From Neonectria sp. B-13 (lineage: Eukaryota; Ascomycota; Sordariomycetes; Hypocreales; Nectriaceae), in contig NOKP01000016.1 of NCBI GenBank assembly GCA_002682825.1, positions 1,081,660-1,145,659 of the forward strand: DNA of 64,000 bases, given 5' to 3'. Positions 21,984 to 34,632 of this stretch are shown in pieces. A program made the translations under genes and the position numbers. The stretch's first letter is position 1, and each line of letters opens with the position of its first letter. The notes under the pieces were generated by a model. The model had not been told where the DNA came from and did no database searches. It saw only the letters and a list, made by a program, of their open reading frames with translations.

Positions 21984-22072
21984 TAGAAAAGCTAGATCTT
22001 AGAAAAGCTAGATCTTAGAAAAGCTAGATCTTAGAAAAGCTAGATCTTAGAAAAGCTAGATCTTAGAAAAGG
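21984..22072. repeat. 16-bp minisatellite within Elem-A
   Basis: Five nearly perfect AGAAAAGCTAGATCTT units lie in the left part of the split Elem-A. Confidence 0.85.
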
Positions 22073-22371
22073 CTAAAACCCCTTAGGATAAAAGCCTAGC
22101 CTTTATACTTTCTAGGTTACTTACTTCTTTATATTCTATTCAATCTTCTAAATAATATAATAATTATATTATTAATTGTATAAAATAATTACTATTTGAA
22201 TTATACTATAGCTTAATAAGCCCTTACTAAGCTATATATATAGGCTCTTATATAACCTATATATTAAATTAAAAGAATATTTAAGCCTTATTTCTATACT
22301 ATAAATTATAGCTTAAAAGTCTAGCCTAAAGCATATAAAATAGCTTATAATTAATCACTTTAGACCTAAAG

Positions 22372-22569
22372 AGTATAAAAGGATAGACCTATATAGTTAA
22401 CCTTAGAGTAAAGCTACTATAGCTACTATAGCTAAGAGTCTAATCTTATAAGGACTATATAAAGTCCTTAGTAAGCACTCTCTAACTACTTATTAAATTA
22501 AAGTCTTATAATATACTAATACTTACCCTTTAAGCCTAATATCTTATCTTAATTAAACTAACCTTTATA
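22372..22569 (+). repeat. 5' LTR of the chromovirus
   Basis: About 197 bp matching the 3' LTR. Key blocks are GGATAGACCTATATAG, AAAGCTACTATAGCTACTATAG, AAGTCCTTAGTAAGCACTCT and ACTTACCCTTTAAGC. The exact first base is uncertain because RIP has blurred the TG...CA ends. Confidence 0.7.
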
Positions 22570-24809
22570 ATTCTTTAACTTCTATACTTACCTAAGTAAT
22601 TAGTATAAATATTATAATAATAAAGAATTTATAATTAACTTTAGTATAGATAATATAACTATTAATTACTCTCTAATTAGTAGAAAATCCTTTATAAAGA
22701 GAATTAATAATTAAGAAAGTAATATAAACTATAGTCTTAAAGGAACTAGAATAAAATACCTTTTAATCAGTAGAATAACTAATTATAAAAGAAATAATAA
22801 ACAATTAGAAAGTACTATTTCTAGCTGTATTAATAGAAGCTATAGGAACCTACCTCTTTTTAGAGAGTCTTATACTACTAAAAGCTATAAGTTACTATCT
22901 ATCTAAGAGTAAAACTCTTAATATCTATAATAATAACTTTTAATATTAGAATTAGTCCTTAATATAAATAAGTATTAAGGCTATTTAAATATTCTATAAT
23001 TATATAGAGAATACTTAGAATCTTAATAATTATACTAAAAGGCATTATAAGAATTAGATAATTATAATTAATAGTAATTATATAAAGAATATTTAGAATT
23101 CTATCTATAATAAAGCTAAAACTAAAAGGAATCTAAGCTATAAATAGTTATTAGAATATTTATATAATAAATAGCCTAATAGATAGAATTCATAAGATAA
23201 TTTATTAAATAACTAGTAATTATTATATTTAAAAGAGATTAGAATAAACCTTCTATATATAATTACTAACTCTTATAGAATAATACTATAGGAGTCTAGG
23301 TTAATAATTAAATTTGTATAATTAAAGTAGAAAATAGCCTTTAAGTAAGCTATTTAAATACTTAAAAGATTAAATAATCTATAATAAAGTTTAGCTATTT
23401 ACTATAAATATAATAGTATAACTATATAAAGAACTTTATAGAACTCTCTTAGAATGATTTTTTTAACTTTATCTATAAAAGATATATAGACTTATTATTA
23501 TAAGACTAATAGTTATATAATAAACTACTAAAGCTTTAATAGAGTAATAATTAATTATTAATAAGCTATTTTAGTATTTAGCTTATTATATATACTTTAC
23601 TAAGAATAAAAGATTAAAAAAACTAACTTAACCTAGTATATTAGTACTATTATAGCCTAAAGAAACCTTTCTATAGAAAGATAAACTATTTAAAGATAGA
23701 CCTTATTAACCTTTAAGATATAATAAATAAGACTAAAAGATTATAGCTATATATATACTATAATAGTAAGCCTATATAGAATAATAGCTATAAGTATAGT
23801 ATTTTATATAAAGAGTAGAAGGGACTTAGAAAGATAATATTAAATTATTAAGACTAAGATAGATAGTTTAGATATTATAGCTTCTTATTAAATAGAAGTA
23901 ACTTATAAAGCCTTAGACTATTATACTTTAGGAATACTTCTACTACCTAGAGACTATAAGATTACTAAATATATAATAAAAGTCCTCTATTTAGTATTAA
24001 GTATTATAACTATAATAAAATAGAATATATATTTATAGACTATAAGCTTTCTTAATAATTATAGAGCTAAAGTACTAAGAAAAGCTATCTTAAGAAGAAA
24101 GTTTAAATATAATTAGTTAATAGCTATATTAAAGATATAGATTTATTAAGAAATAAGTAAGTACTAAAGTTATCTTTAAAACCTTAGTATTAAAGCTAAG
24201 AATAATACTTATTAGATAGATTATTTAAGGCTAGGTAATTATTCTCTAAATGTATAAAGAGTAAATAGTCTAAGTAGATATAAATACTTATACTTAGATT
24301 AATATTATTAGTATAAGACTAATTAAAGAATTAGACCTTAAAGTACTAAAGGATTAAAAAGTATTAAGTCTTATTAACTTTAATAGAACTATTACTTTTA
24401 TACTATAGGTCTATTAATTAATATTCTTTTTAATTAATTCCTAAGAATATCCTTAGAAAATCTAATAACTATTTACTAAAGTATAATATTCTATTAGAAT
24501 TAATAATTTTCTCTTATTATTAGACTTAATAAGTAAGAAAGATATACTAATTAATACTTATATATACTTATAAAGCTATAAACTAATTATTTTAATAGAT
24601 CTAAAGATCTTTATAAAAGAGTTAATTAAAAATAATAAAAAAGCTTTTATAATATATATTTATAGTATATTATTACTAGATAAATAGCTAATAAATATAC
24701 TAAATAAAGATATAGGAAATAGACTAAGAACCCTTTCCCTAGAGCTTAAAGAGATAAGTAATACCTTTAGTAAGCTAATAGTTAAGAACTTTCTAGTTCT
24801 AGAAAGAAT

Positions 24810-26010
24810 AAAGTATATTATTAATCTTTAAGAAGGAAAGAAACCTTTATATAGATTATTATACTCTATTAATAGGAAATAAAATAAGATCTTAAGAGAA
24901 TACATTAAGGAATATCTTTAGAATAGTTAGATAGAATAATCTATTAGTAAGATTAAAGTCCTAATGCTCTTTATCCTTAAGAAAGATAGTATACTAAGAC
25001 TATATATAGATTATTAAGGTCTTAATATAATTATAATTAAGAATTATTACTTTTTATTATTAATTAAAGACCTATTAGATTATCTTATAGAAGTTAAATA
25101 GATTATAAAGATTAACCTTTAAAATACTTACTATTAAATCTATATTAAGCCTAATTATTATTAAAAGATTATATTCTAAATATATTATAAGTATTTTTAA
25201 TATATAATTATACTATTTAGATTAATTAATACCTTAATAATATTCTAAGTATATATTTATTAAATACTTATTAAACTATTAAATATAATTTATATTATAT
25301 ACTTAAATAATATTATAATTTATTCTTAAGATAAAAACTAATATACTAAGAATATAAAAGAAATCCTTTAAAAACTATGAAGTTTCTAATTATATATTAA
25401 GCTATCTAAGTATATATTTTATTAATAAAAGATTAAATTCTTTAAGTATATTATTACTTAAGAAAGAATTAAAATAAACCTAAAAAGAGTCTAAATAGTT
25501 ATTAAATAGCTAATACCTAAGAACTTTAAGGGTATTTAAGTTATTTTAGGATTTTATAATTTCTATTAGAAGTTTATATTTAAGTACTTTAAGATTATAG
25601 AACTACTTATTATAATATTAAAAAGTAATTAGAAAGATTATAAGATAGATAAATTCTATTAGATAAAGGAATAGAATAAAGCCCTTTAAGAACTAAAGAA
25701 TACTTTTTACTTTATAACTATTCTTTAATACTAGAATCTAAAACTCTACTTAAAGATTAAAACTAATACTTTAGCTAAGATAGTATTAAGTATTCTATTC
25801 TAACTAATAGATAAATAGTAGAAACCTATTGCTTATTAGTTATAAAAGCTCTTAAAAATAGAATAGTACTAAGCTATAAGCTAGTAAGAATTATTAGCTA
25901 TTATTAGAAAGCTTAAAGTATTAAAGTTATTATCTCTTAGGACTAAGTAAGAAATTCATACTACTAATAGACTATATAGCTTTAATAAATATAGTTTAAG
26001 CCTTTATATA
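24810..26010 (+). pseudogene. Reverse transcriptase/RNase H of the chromovirus
   Basis: Translation through stops shows the standard gypsy RT blocks: LKEGKKPLYRLLYSI, KVLMLFILKKD, LRLYIDY-GLN, INTLIIF-VYI and NNIIIYS (the degraded YLDDILIYS catalytic motif), then VILGFYNFY-KFI. The RNase H part shows KPIAYQ and a degraded ELLAIIRKLK. Dozens of TAA/TAG codons interrupt the frame. It is dead by RIP. Confidence 0.82.
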
Positions 26011-26839
26011 GGACTTTTAGGGAAGGCTTACTAGATAGGTATATTAATTAGTCTCTTTTAATTTCAAAATACAATACTAACTAGAAGCTACTAATCTAAT
26101 TAATAGGCTATTAAGGTATTTAGACTATATAGTAAAAAAGATAATATATAAGAATATACTCCTTATATTAGCTAAGAAACTTAACCTAATTAAAGTATTA
26201 GTACTAAAAGTCTATTAAATAATTAGGGACTTATTAAGTAAGAATAAGACTATTAAGATATTTATATAGACTATAAAAGTAAACTTAATAAATAAAAAGC
26301 CTTAAAAAGACTTTTCCTTTCTTAGTTAACCTTAGACTAATAGACCCCTTAATATAATATTAAACCTAGTATTTATTTCTATAGTTACTATATATACTAG
26401 ATAGGCTATAAGTATAACTACTAAATAGTTAAAAACTGCTTAATAAGAGCTAGTTTCTTTATAATATTATAAGGACTTAATTAAAACTAGGGTTATTATT
26501 CTAAAGTAATATATTTTATACTTTATTATAAAAGAACTTATAGAAAGTAAAATAGTATTTTTCTTATAATTATCCTATAAGTTAGAAGACTTAGTCTAAA
26601 GATTATAGACTAAAGATTAGTTTTATTAATAATAGTTAATAAAGGTTTAAGAAGTAGCTAAAAACTAAGGATATTATTATTATAATACATAAAATACTCT
26701 TTTCTTTAAAAGAAAGTTAATAATTTTAGACTAATATATAATAAAATAAGAGATTCTTTATTAATACTATAATAATCTATAATTAAAATATATAAGAGCT
26801 ATTAAGACTTTAAAGCTTATTATATATAAGTTCTATTAG

Positions 26840-28015
26840 AACTAGATTTCTAAGGATATAAAGGATTATACTTAAAAGTATTAGTAATATTAAAGTATAT
26901 ATATATTAAAATATAAACCTTATAAGTAATTATAATTATTATTACTATTAGTATACTTATTCTAAGAAATTAGCTTAGACTTTATTATAGGCTTATTAAA
27001 TAATACTTAAGTAAATAGTAAGAAATATAATATAATTCTTATTATTATCTATTATATAATAAAGTATATAATATTCCTTTTAATAAAGAAAATACTTAAT
27101 ATAGTATAAATAGTATAGATCTTATATAAATATATAAAATATAAGTTTAAAGTACTAAAAGGTATTATAAGTAATTAAAATAAGCTCTTTATTAGTTAAT
27201 TCTAAAAGGATCTAATAAAAGAAAGAATACTCTATTATTAACTATTTATTATATATTACCTATAGATAGATAGATAAATAGAAAGAATAAACTAAGTATT
27301 AAAGAAGTATTTTTAATTATATATTAACAATTCTCTATAATAATAAGTTATATAATTGTTAGAAATAGAATTTATATATAATAATAATACTTATAGTACT
27401 ATTAAGGTATTACTAATATAAGCTCTATATAGATATTACCTTAGACTAGTAGAATATATACTAAAATATATAAAGTTAAAGGTATAAAGAGTATAAAAAT
27501 ATATTATAACCCTTTAATAAGTATATACTAAAGCTTTAAAATATTAATAGAAAGTAATAGAATCTTAAGTAAAATACTATAATTAATAATATAAGCCCTA
27601 AGAATATTATAAAGAATAGATTATAGGACTATTAATAAGAAACTTCTACTTTAAATATTAAAAGCTAGTTTTTAAATTTATTAAGATAGTTATTATAGAA
27701 AGAATAAGAAAATAGACCTATTATATATATCTTCTAGAGTAATACTAAAGGATATATAATATATTTTCTATTATTCTTTTAAAACTATAATTAAATAATA
27801 ACTAAGTAGTAACTAAAGGCTTATTAATCTTATTAAAGCTTAAAGAGAAAAAGGATAAATAAGAAGTAAAAGATATTATAAGCTATAAAGAGAAAATAGA
27901 ATAAAATTTCTATTAAGTTAAATAGATAGACTAACTAGTAGAATATAATACCTAAGAGCTAGAATAATACTTAAAAAATACTTTAAAGATCTTATAGTAA
28001 TATTATAAGTAATAA
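26840..28015 (+). pseudogene. Integrase and chromodomain of the chromovirus
   Basis: The integrase core is readable as ISLDFIIGLLNNT, then KYNIILIIIYYIIKYIIFL, KGIISN and LF-KDLIKE. At 27860-28010 a chromodomain is seen: EVKDIISYKEKIE, then FYQVK-ID-LVEYNT-ELE-YLKN. A chromodomain after integrase places the element with chromoviruses. Stops (TAA/TAG) occur throughout. Chromodomain-carrying integrases are thought to steer insertion to heterochromatin, which fits its location. Confidence 0.78.
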
Positions 28016-29124
28016 AGATAAATATATAGAAAGTAGAATAATAAATTAATTTATTATTATTAGTACTAAAGGTATAATAAGGGATTATTATTTTAATACT
28101 ATCTTACTAAAAACCTTATACTTATCTAAAGACTAAGCTCTTTTATTAGCTTTAAAACCTATATTAAACTATTATTATAAAGAGTCTAAAAATAATATAA
28201 AATCTCTTATAAGAACCTAAAAAACATATAAATCTTAAATAGTAAAAGACTTAGAACTATTATTAATAAAATAACTAGAATTATTTTAATAAGTACTTAA
28301 AAAATACTAAATAAGATTAATATAAGTATAATATTATAAAGAACTAAGAGTTTATACTAAGGAATAAAAGGTTTTAATCTTCTTAGTTAAAGGAAAGAAA
28401 GTCTTATACTTAGAATTAGAAATAAAATAAATAGAACTATATAAAAGGTCTATTAAGAGCTTATTAGTAAACTTAAAAAGAATAATAATCTTTTTAGTTA
28501 TAGTTTTATCTTTTCTTTTATTCTTACTTTTATATTTCTTAGTTTATTAAGAAGACTTATATATAAGAAATAAGAGCTTTTTAATTACTTCCTAAAGAGA
28601 AGGAATAAAATTATAAGAAGTAGAAATTAGAAGAAATAGATTAAAGAACTATATAAGCATTTTAATAATTAAGATATCTATATAATATAGTATAAAGCTA
28701 ATACTTATTCTATAATAAGTAAGAGTATTTCTATAAAATAAGATAAGATAAAAAGGAATAAGTATATATTCCTTATATATTATATTAATTAAAGTAAGAG
28801 TATTAATACTTATAGTTATAAGATATTCCTTAAGGATACTTTCTTTCTTAATAGAAGGATTCTTAATAGTCTTAATAATTATAAGATAAGTAAGTATTAA
28901 CTATAGATTATATATAATATTATTATCTTAGATATAAAGAGATTAAATAGTTTCTAAAAGCTATATAAGTTTATTAAGGCTAATAAGTATAATAAAATAG
29001 TATTAAGAAAAGATTAATAAAGATCTATTAAATATATAATAAGTAAATACTTATTTAAAGTTAAAAGTTAAATATTATTATTTTTTATATTAAAATAATA
29101 TTTTATATTTATAGAGTAATTATT

Positions 29125-30170
29125 TACTATTAAAACTACTATTTAGACTACTATTTCTACTTATCTATAATTATACTAAATTATATATTTCTTTTGTTTA
29201 AGCTTAATAGAGGGATAGATCTTTGGATTTTGAACCTAATTATTGACTTTTGCCCTTTCTATAATAGCTACTATTAGTCTACTAATGCTAAGAATAACTA
29301 TTAGGCTTCTTAGAACTCTTTCTACTAAATCCCTTTATACTTTATAGCTAATATTAGAGATAACTATAGGATTCCCTTAGTTTCTAATATATTACTCCTT
29401 TAGCTATAGGTTAGTTAGAATAATATTATCTATTAACTATATAATCTATAAGGTATAGATAGGATTATATAGCTTCTTAAGGAACTCCTTCTCTATAATA
29501 GTAATATTATTATTCCTTTTTAGCTTTAGAGCTAGCTTCTTTAGAAAGAGCTATTCTATTATAATCTATTAAATAGTTATTATATTAAGCTTTATTTCCT
29601 TTTATAGTAGGATATTATAGTTAAAGACTACTAATTAGACTAACTTTTTAGGTCTAAAGTAGTTAATTATAAGCTATTTTATATACCTTAGGTTAAACTT
29701 TTAAGCTATAATTTATAGTATAGAAATAAGGCTTAAATGTTCTTTTAATTTAATATATAGGTTATATAAGAGTCTATATGTATAGCTTAGTAAGGGCTTA
29801 TTAGGCTATAGTGTAATTTGAATAGTAGTTATTTTATATAATTAGTAGTATAATTATTATATTATTTAGAAGGTTGGATAGAATATAAAAAGGTAACCTA
29901 AAAAGTATAAAGATTAGTTAGGCTTTTATCCTAAGGGGTTTTAGCCTTTTCTAAGGTCTAGCTTTTCTAAGATCTAGCTTTTCTAGCTAATTAGAGCAAT
30001 AAAACTTATACTTTAACTTTATAATAGAAACTTTTATCTCTTTAAGTTATTATTGCCTTAGGCTTAGGTATTAAGCTTATTATACTATTATTTTTTCTAT
30101 TTTCTTTTATACTATTTAACCTTTAGTCTTTTCTCTAGGTATATACTACTAAGGACTATTATATCTAAAT
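29125..30170 (-). repeat. Elem-A, complete, 1,046 bp, exact 12-bp TSD, nested in the chromovirus
   Basis: It begins TACTATTAAAACTACTATTT and ends ...GGACTATTATATCTAAAT. It is flanked by AGAGTAATTATT on both sides (29113-29124 and 30171-30182). It inserted into the chromovirus after the latter had entered an older Elem-A, so Elem-A was mobile both before and after the retrotransposon. Confidence 0.88.
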
Positions 30171-31037
30171 AGAGTAATTATTATAGTAATATTATCTTAT
30201 TATTTTTATTAAATAGCTATTAAGTCTTTAAGGAATAATTAGCTATTATATTAAGTAGAAATAGTATTATATATAGTATATTCTAAATACTAATAACCTA
30301 AGGCTAAAAGAGTAGGATTTTCTATTCTTATAGAATAAAAGCTTTTAGGATTATTCTATAGATACTTTAAGCATAAGATATTCTAGTACTATTAGATAGT
30401 ATTAAATAACTCTAAGAGGATCTACTAAAAGTTAGTTAGTAAATATATAATAATTATATATAGAATATATTATATTATATTTTTTATTAGTCTATTTATA
30501 GATTATATACTAATTCTTTAAACTTTTAATAGAATAATAAAGAATTAAAGAATTATATTTTTAAGTAAGAAAATAAAAATAGAATATTTAATTAGAAAGT
30601 TATATAATAAATTCTATATTATTAGTTTAATATTAGCTTAATATCTATTCTATTTAACAAAGGATAAATATTATAGTAATAATAATAAGAGCTTAATAAA
30701 TAGATAAAGATAAGATAGAATCTAAAGAGACTAAGAATAAAAGTATTAAGATAGAATAGAGAAATAATAGTAATAGAACATAGAATACTTAAAGAACTAT
30801 AAGTATTAATATAAAGAAAAAAAAAGTAATAAAGTAATAAAAAGAAAAAACCTATAAAAGAAATAAATAAACTAGATAAATAATATTAAATTATAGATTA
30901 GAATAGTCTTATTTTATTATTTACTAATAGTATATTAAATAGACTACTTTTATTATAACTGTAGTAATTAAGATTCTATAATATACTAAATTATATAATA
31001 ATAATAACTAAAGACTAACTATTTAGAGAGGGGGATA

Positions 31038-31235
31038 ATTATAAGAGGATAGACTTATATAGTTAACCTTAGAGTAAAGCTACTATAGCTATTATAGCTA
31101 GGGGCTTAGTCCTATAAGGACTATATAGAGTCCTTAGTAAGCACTCTCTAACTACTTACTAAGTTAAAGTCTTATAATATATTAATACTTACCCTTTAAG
31201 CTTAATATCTTACCTTAGTTAAACTAACCTTTATA
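31038..31235 (+). repeat. 3' LTR of the chromovirus
   Basis: About 197 bp, preceded by a purine-rich tract AGAGAGGGGGATAA (31024-31037) that fits a polypurine tract. It ends TAACCTTTATA at 31235, followed by the target duplication TAAGG and the right part of the host Elem-A. Confidence 0.7.
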
Positions 31236-31851
31236 AGGAATTAGTCTAATTAGTAGTCTTTAGCTATAATATCCTACTATAAGAGGAAATAAAGCTTAAT
31301 ATAGTAACTATCTAGTAGATTATAATAGAATAGCTCTTTCTAGAGAGACTAGCTCTAAAGCTAGAAAGGAATAATAATATTATTATTATAGAGAAGAAGT
31401 TCCTTAAGAAGCTATATAACCCTATCTATGCCTTATGGATTATATAGTTAATAGGTAATATTATTCTAACTAACCTATAGCTAAAGGAGTAATACATTAA
31501 AAACCAAAGGAATCTAGTTATCTTTAACATTAGCCATAAAGCATAAAGGGATTTAGCAGAGGGAGTTGGAAGCCTAATGGTTGTTCCTAGTGTTAGTAGA
31601 CTAATAGTAGTAGAGAGGGCAAAAGTCAATAATTAGGTTCAAAATCCAAAGATCTATCCCCCTATTAAGCTTAAGCAAAGGAAACATATAATTTAGTACA
31701 ATTATAGATAAGTAGAAATAGTAGTTCAAATAGTAGTTTTAATAGTGTTCTTTTATTTATAATAGTTTTTAATAATATATTTATAAAACATTAATTTTAA
31801 GCTTAATTAAAAGTATAAAACTTATTATAATTTAAATATAATAGTTCTTAG

Positions 31852-33400
31852 TCCTTTTATAAGAGAACTTAATATATAATAATTATTGTATTATATATTG
31901 ATTTCTTTATCTTAAGCCTAATTAGTTTTAAAGTTCTTTATTAACTTTTATATTTAACTTAAACTTATCTATCTTTTCTATTTAATCTAAGTTTTTCCTT
32001 AACCTTTATTCCTAGTATATAATCCTACTCTTATTAATCCTTATATTTCCCCTAATTTCATAATATACTAGCTAGCTATTTATACTAGCTCTATATACTC
32101 TAATAGCTCTTAGAACTATAAAGTATATTTATTTCTAGTTAATTTATTAATAATAGCTTTATTCTAATATAATTTAACTTTTAATCTTTTAGTAAGCTTT
32201 TTAAAAAACTCTTTTTTCTTTCTAATAAAGTTAATATTATTAATTTTAATACTTTTATTATTTAAGAGTAAGTAATAATTAAATATAACTAAATATACTA
32301 TTTAAATAATATTAATTATTATATAATTAGACTTAAAGCTATTAAAGTTATAGATTTTAGCTTAATAAAGCTATTACTTATACTTAGTAGGCTTAATCTT
32401 TTTATTTAAAGAGTAATAATATTCTATTTTATATATTTTATAGTTCTATTTTTTACTATTAGATTATAAAATATAATAAATAATAATAAAAGTAGAATAT
32501 ATTATAATTATATTATATTATATTATACTATATTAAGAAAGAAGGAAAAAGGCTAATTAGACTTATTAGTTTAATAAAAGATAATTAAATTATTTATATA
32601 TATTATAGTAGGAGCTAAGGGCTAAGTGGGCTAGCTGATTGCTAGTAAGGATGTAATTAGATATAGAAGAGGGCAGCTATAAGAGAGGTTAAGAAGGGAA
32701 GGAGGGAAGGGTTTTTTCTTTTTATTATTATCTTAAGAGATAAGGACTAGAGAGCTTCTTACTATAGAGAGATAAGAGAGATAAGCTCATTAAGCTTAAA
32801 GCTTAAGCCTTTGCTTTTATTTACTAAGAAAGAATTCTATAATTACATTCAAATCTTTACTCAATTCTAGGTTAAACCTTTATCTTCTATAATGCTAATT
32901 GTTAAGCTGACTGTAGGCTTTTTTAATGCCTTACTAACATTCTTTTCTACTTTTGACTTAATAATCAACCTTATGAGATACTTCCCTATTAGGAGGTACT
33001 AAACATTAGACTGCTAGACTATATATATACTATCTGGTGCAGCCTTAGGCTAACCGACTGAGATGCTTATATAATGCATTTCTAAGTATCTTACTAAGGG
33101 ACTATTATTCATTTGGGGTATTGTTTCTTGTCTCTTTCTACTGCTAAAATACTATAGTTTAGAATAAACTTTTTATAAATTAGATATTAAGGTTAAAAAG
33201 AGAGATTTAAATAGATTATAAAAATAGGCTTAAGGTATAATATTAATATAAATTATATTACTAGAAAAACTTACTATATTTAAGTTATTAGAATTAATAG
33301 TACTAAGTATAATATCTTACTATATTAACTATTATATATTATTTATTATATTATTTTAATCTATTAAATAATATTAACTAAGGCTAAAATTACTATAAAT
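31852..33400 (-). repeat. Elem-B, complete, 12-bp TSD, with LTR-like insertion
   Basis: It begins TCCTTTTATAAGAGAACTTAAT and ends GCTAAAATTACTATAAAT. The flanks AATAGTTCTTAG (31840-31851) and AATAATTCTTAG (33401-33412) differ by one G/A transition. Without the insertion at 32609-33152 and its duplication it is about 1.0 kb. Confidence 0.85.
32609..33152. mobile_element. Solo-LTR-like insertion, 544 bp, 5-bp TSD
   Basis: This segment is far less AT-shifted than its surroundings (for example GGAGCTAAGGGCTAAGTGGGC and GGTGCAGCCTTAGGC). It interrupts Elem-B exactly between two TATAG pentamers (32604-32608 and 33153-33157). There is no ORF and no inverted termini. The size and the 5-bp duplication suggest a solo LTR of another retroelement. 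No second copy is visible in the window, which may be why RIP spared it. Confidence 0.6.
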
Positions 33401-33460
33401 AATAATTCTTAGTAATATATACTTAGAAAAGAGACTAAAGATTAAATAATATAAAAGAAA

Positions 33461-34456
33461 TACTATTAAAACTACTATTTAGACTACTATTTCTACTTAT
33501 CTATAATTATACTAAATTATATATTTCCTTTACTTAAGCTTAATAAGAGGATAGATCTTTAGATTTTAAACCTAATTATTAACTTTTACTCTTTCTATAG
33601 AACTATTTCTACTAAATCCCTTTATATAGCTTTATAGCTAATATTAAAGATAATTAGATTCTCTTATTTTCTAATATATTACTCCTTTAATTATAGGTTA
33701 ATTAGTATAGTATTACTTATTAATTATATAATTTATAAGATATAATTATTATACTTTAGACTATTAATAAATCTTTTCTTTATATTAGTAGTATTATTAT
33801 TTCTTTTTAACTTTAAAATTAGCCCTTTTAGAAAGACTTATTTTATTATAATTTATTAAACTATTATTTTATTAGGCTAGATTCTATTTTATAATAGAAT
33901 ATAATAATTAAAGACTATTAATTAAATTAATTCTTTAGTCTTAAAGTATTAATTAGTTTTAACTTCTTTTATATCTTATAGATTAGACTTTTAAACTATA
34001 ATTTATAGCTTAAAAATAAGGCTTAGATTTACTTAAAATAGGCTATATAGATTATATAAAAGTCTATAAATATAGCTTAATAAGGGTTTACTAAGCTATA
34101 ATATAATTTAAAAGGTAATTATCTTATATAATTAATTATATAGTTTTTATATTATATAGAAGGTTAAATAGAATATAAAAGAGTAACTTAGAAAGTATAA
34201 AGATTAAGCTTTTATCTTAAGGAGTTTTAGCCTTTTTTAAGATTTAACGTTTCTAAAATTTAGCTTTTTTAGCTAATTAGAGTAGTAAAACTTATATTTT
34301 AACTTTATAATAGAAACTTTTATCTTCTTAAGTTATTATTACTTTAGACTTAAGTATTAAGCTTATTATATTATTATTTTATTTATTTTCTTTTATACTA
34401 TTTAACCTTTAGTCTCTTTTTTAAGTATATATTATTAAAGACTATTATATTTAAAT
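33461..34456 (-). repeat. Elem-A copy, near full length
   Basis: It runs from TACTATTAAAACTACTATTT to ...AGACTATTATATTTAAAT. The flanks do not match each other, so a deletion or recombination has occurred. It is strongly AT-shifted. Confidence 0.7.
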
Positions 34457-34632
34457 AGATTATATAAAAGCTTATAAGTATAATTTAGTAAAAGCTTATT
34501 AAATTATAGTATAATATAAAAGGAAATAGTTATTTTATATAATTAGTTATATAATCTTTATATTATATAAAAGCTTCACTGTTAAAACTACTATTTGGAC
34601 TACTGTTTCTGCTTATCTGCGATTGCGCTAAA

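Larger units (their letters stand above)
22372..31235 (+). mobile_element. Ty3/gypsy chromovirus, RIP-inactivated
   Basis: This LTR retrotransposon has gag-pol order readable through many TAA/TAG stops. There is a protease-like segment near 24270-24420, reverse transcriptase ~24810-25640, RNase H ~25690-26010, integrase ~26840-27640 and a chromodomain ~27860-28010. The two ~197-bp LTRs (22372-22569 and 31038-31235) match in TATAARAGGATAGAC and the segment through TAACCTTTATA. The host Elem-A is interrupted at TAAAG (22367-22371)/TAAGG (31236-31240), a 5-bp duplication with one transition, normal for gypsy elements. An Elem-A is inserted at 29125-30170; without it the element is about 7.8 kb. 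No part can encode a functional protein. Confidence 0.85.
21799..31747 (+). repeat. Elem-A copy split by the chromovirus
   Basis: The left part is 21799-22371, beginning ATTTAGATATAATAGTCC. The right part is 31236-31747, ending TAGTTTTAATAGTG. The two parts join to one Elem-A of about 1.08 kb. The flanks share TTCTTTTATTT (21788-21798 and 31748-31758), the expected ~12-bp duplication. The retrotransposon at 22372-31235 interrupts it. This is the oldest visible layer of this stack apart from the surrounding repeats. Confidence 0.8.
31830..33460 (+). repeat. Elem-A 5' fragment interrupted by Elem-B
   Basis: The 5' end ATTTAAATATAATAGTTCTTAG is interrupted at 31852 by an Elem-B and resumes at 33401 (AATAATTCTTAGTAATATATAC). 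It is cut at 33460 by another Elem-A in opposite orientation. Confidence 0.7.
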
